The translations under genes were made by a program, and so were the position numbers. Below the pieces are notes generated by a model. That model made no database searches, was not told where the DNA came from, and was given only the letters and a program-made list of their open reading frames with translations. DNA of 7,183 nt from Methanosarcinales archaeon (GTDB taxonomy: Archaea; Halobacteriota; Syntropharchaeia; Alkanophagales; Methanospirareceae): contig WJOV01000138.1 of the NCBI GenBank assembly GCA_009618475.1, forward strand, positions 1-7,183, given 5' to 3'. Shown piece after piece: positions 6,065-7,183 of the stretch. The stretch's first letter is position 1. The number at the start of each line of letters is the position of its first letter.

Positions 6065-7183
6065 TTATTGGTTGGCCTTCGTTATTTCATGCATATATGC
6101 CCGCATCTCCGGCGTTCCATAATCCCCATCCAGGTATCGATAGTTCGATCCCTTATCAGCAATCTCGACTTCATCAACCTTTTTCCCTTCAAAGTATTCC
6201 TCTGCAACCTTTTTTACCAATTCATGCACGCCCGATCCTGACTGTGCCATATCCTTTTCCCGATATGCCGTGTAGGACGGCACGCCAAGCATCGCTGCAA
6301 CCCCTCTATGAACCCATTTCCTGATTGAATCCTCACCATCCTTTATCTTAAGTCTTGGAGAAATTCTCATTGCACAATGTACAACGTTTCTATCCAGGTA
6401 TGGAACGCGTAACTCAACGGAATGAGCCATTGTAACCTTATCTTCCCTTTCAAGCGTATCGTCATAGGCTAAGTCAATGTCTTCCCATAACTTGTCGTGA
6501 AGTTTCAAGAACCCGTCCTCGCTTACAACATCCTTATACCACCAGTAACCAGCGAATAACTCATCCGCTCCCTGTCCCGTGAACGTCACCTTTACTCCGT
6601 CTTCAGATGCCGCCTTCGCTGCAAGATACATCGGAACCGCGACCTCTACCTGAAGGAGGCCGTTTATCTCGATGGATTCGATGATTTCGGGAAGTATCGC
6701 CTTCACGATTCGCTCATCTATATAAATCACGCGTAAATTCAATCCCAAATCCTTAGCTACCTTTTCCGCATTCTTTACATCGTCAGAATCTTTTTTACCA
6801 ACACAATAGCATCTAAGATTCCATCCGAAATCCGATATGAGCTTTGCTATCAATACTGAATCCACACCGCCAGAGAATATCATCCCTACCTTATCCACGC
6901 TTAAGCCCCTTAACATCCCCTCAACCGCGTCAGTTAAAGCATCTTTATACAAAGCCACAGCTTCATCGAAATCCGTAATATCAATCTGCGGCTTCTCGAT
7001 TCTCACGCCCTGATGAGTAGATATCCCCTCTTTATTTGCCCTCAATATCTTTCCGGGAAGTATACTTCTGATCTTACCTTCGATATCATAAAGCCCCTTC
7101 TTTTCAGAACAGAAATAGACACTCCCCCCATCTTCTACGTAATATATCGGCTTTATGCCAACCGGGTCCCTTGCAACTACGAC
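6065..7183 (-). CDS. asnB: AsnB-type asparagine synthetase, glutamine-hydrolysing (N terminus outside window)
   Basis: The frame is open from the right edge of the window to TAA at 6067-6065, giving 372 visible residues. The first about 46 residues are the end of the class II glutamine amidotransferase domain (ARDPVGIKPIYY at 4-15, FCSEKKGLYD at 24-33, LPGKI at 42-46). The synthetase domain follows: the ATP pyrophosphatase loop SGGVDS (104-109), GQGADELFAGY (203-213) and VPYLDRNVV. The enzyme activates aspartate with ATP and transfers ammonia from glutamine to give asparagine. The catalytic Cys of the amidotransferase lies in the missing N-terminal portion. A TTG at 7045 could be mistaken for the start, but the conserved residues upstream show it is internal. 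The protein would be near 480 residues if normal. Related AsnB-like enzymes amidate other substrates, so asparagine as product is likely and not certain. Confidence 0.88.
   Translation of the reverse strand, partial: VVVARDPVGIKPIYYVEDGGSVYFCSEKKGLYDIEGKIRSILPGKILRANKEGISTHQGVRIEKPQIDITDFDEAVALYKDALTDAVEGMLRGLSVDKVGMIFSGGVDSVLIAKLISDFGWNLRCYCVGKKDSDDVKNAEKVAKDLGLNLRVIYIDERIVKAILPEIIESIEINGLLQVEVAVPMYLAAKAASEDGVKVTFTGQGADELFAGYWWYKDVVSEDGFLKLHDKLWEDIDLAYDDTLEREDKVTMAHSVELRVPYLDRNVVHCAMRISPRLKIKDGEDSIRKWVHRGVAAMLGVPSYTAYREKDMAQSGSGVHELVKKVAEEYFEGKKVDEVEIADKGSNYRYLDGDYGTPEMRAYMHEITKANQ

Noticed and set aside
1..7183. CRISPR array, insertion sequence ends or att duplication of the tRNA-Asp 3' end
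   Set aside because: No regularly spaced repeats, no transposase or recombinase reading frame and no second copy of the tRNA 3' segment were seen on either strand.

Overview
The window looks archaeal, most likely from a euryarchaeon of the methanogen/ANME type. The clearest evidence is a full-length archaeal elongation factor 2 (728 codons, with the diphthamide-site motif). It has a TTTAAATA box and a GAGGTGA ribosome binding site. There is also a CCA-less tRNA-Asp(GTC) with archaeal-type TATA elements. The genus cannot be fixed from sequence reading alone.

Layout, left to right. Positions 1-87 hold what may be the last 28 codons of a plus-strand gene that enters from outside the window. Positions 162-3266 hold a minus-strand block of three closely spaced genes, transcribed right to left. 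The first is the N-terminal part of a restriction enzyme of the type IIG (fused nuclease-methylase) kind, cut off just before the methylase. The second is a 418-residue protein with a C-terminal Schlafen-type AlbA_2 domain and an unrecognised N-terminal half. The third is a membrane-anchored SagB-type nitroreductase. Positions 3267-3598 are an AT-rich gap with no convincing gene; it holds TATA-like promoter elements for the block and T-rich tracts behind the tRNA. tRNA-Asp (3599-3671, minus) and the EF-2 gene (3784-5970, plus) diverge from a shared 112-bp promoter region. EF-2 converges on an AsnB-type asparagine synthetase gene (minus strand, from 6065 past the right edge, so its N terminus is missing). 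The 94-bp space between them carries two copies of the palindrome AGCATGCT.

The right half (tRNA-Asp, EF-2, asparagine synthetase) is housekeeping. The left half reads as accessory DNA at the 3' side of a tRNA gene, a common place for islands to integrate. It holds a crippled restriction gene and a possible Schlafen-type nuclease, which suggests a decayed or remodelled defence locus. Whether the nitroreductase belongs functionally to that locus or is only co-transcribed cannot be told from this sequence. No insertion sequence, CRISPR array, rRNA or att duplication was found.
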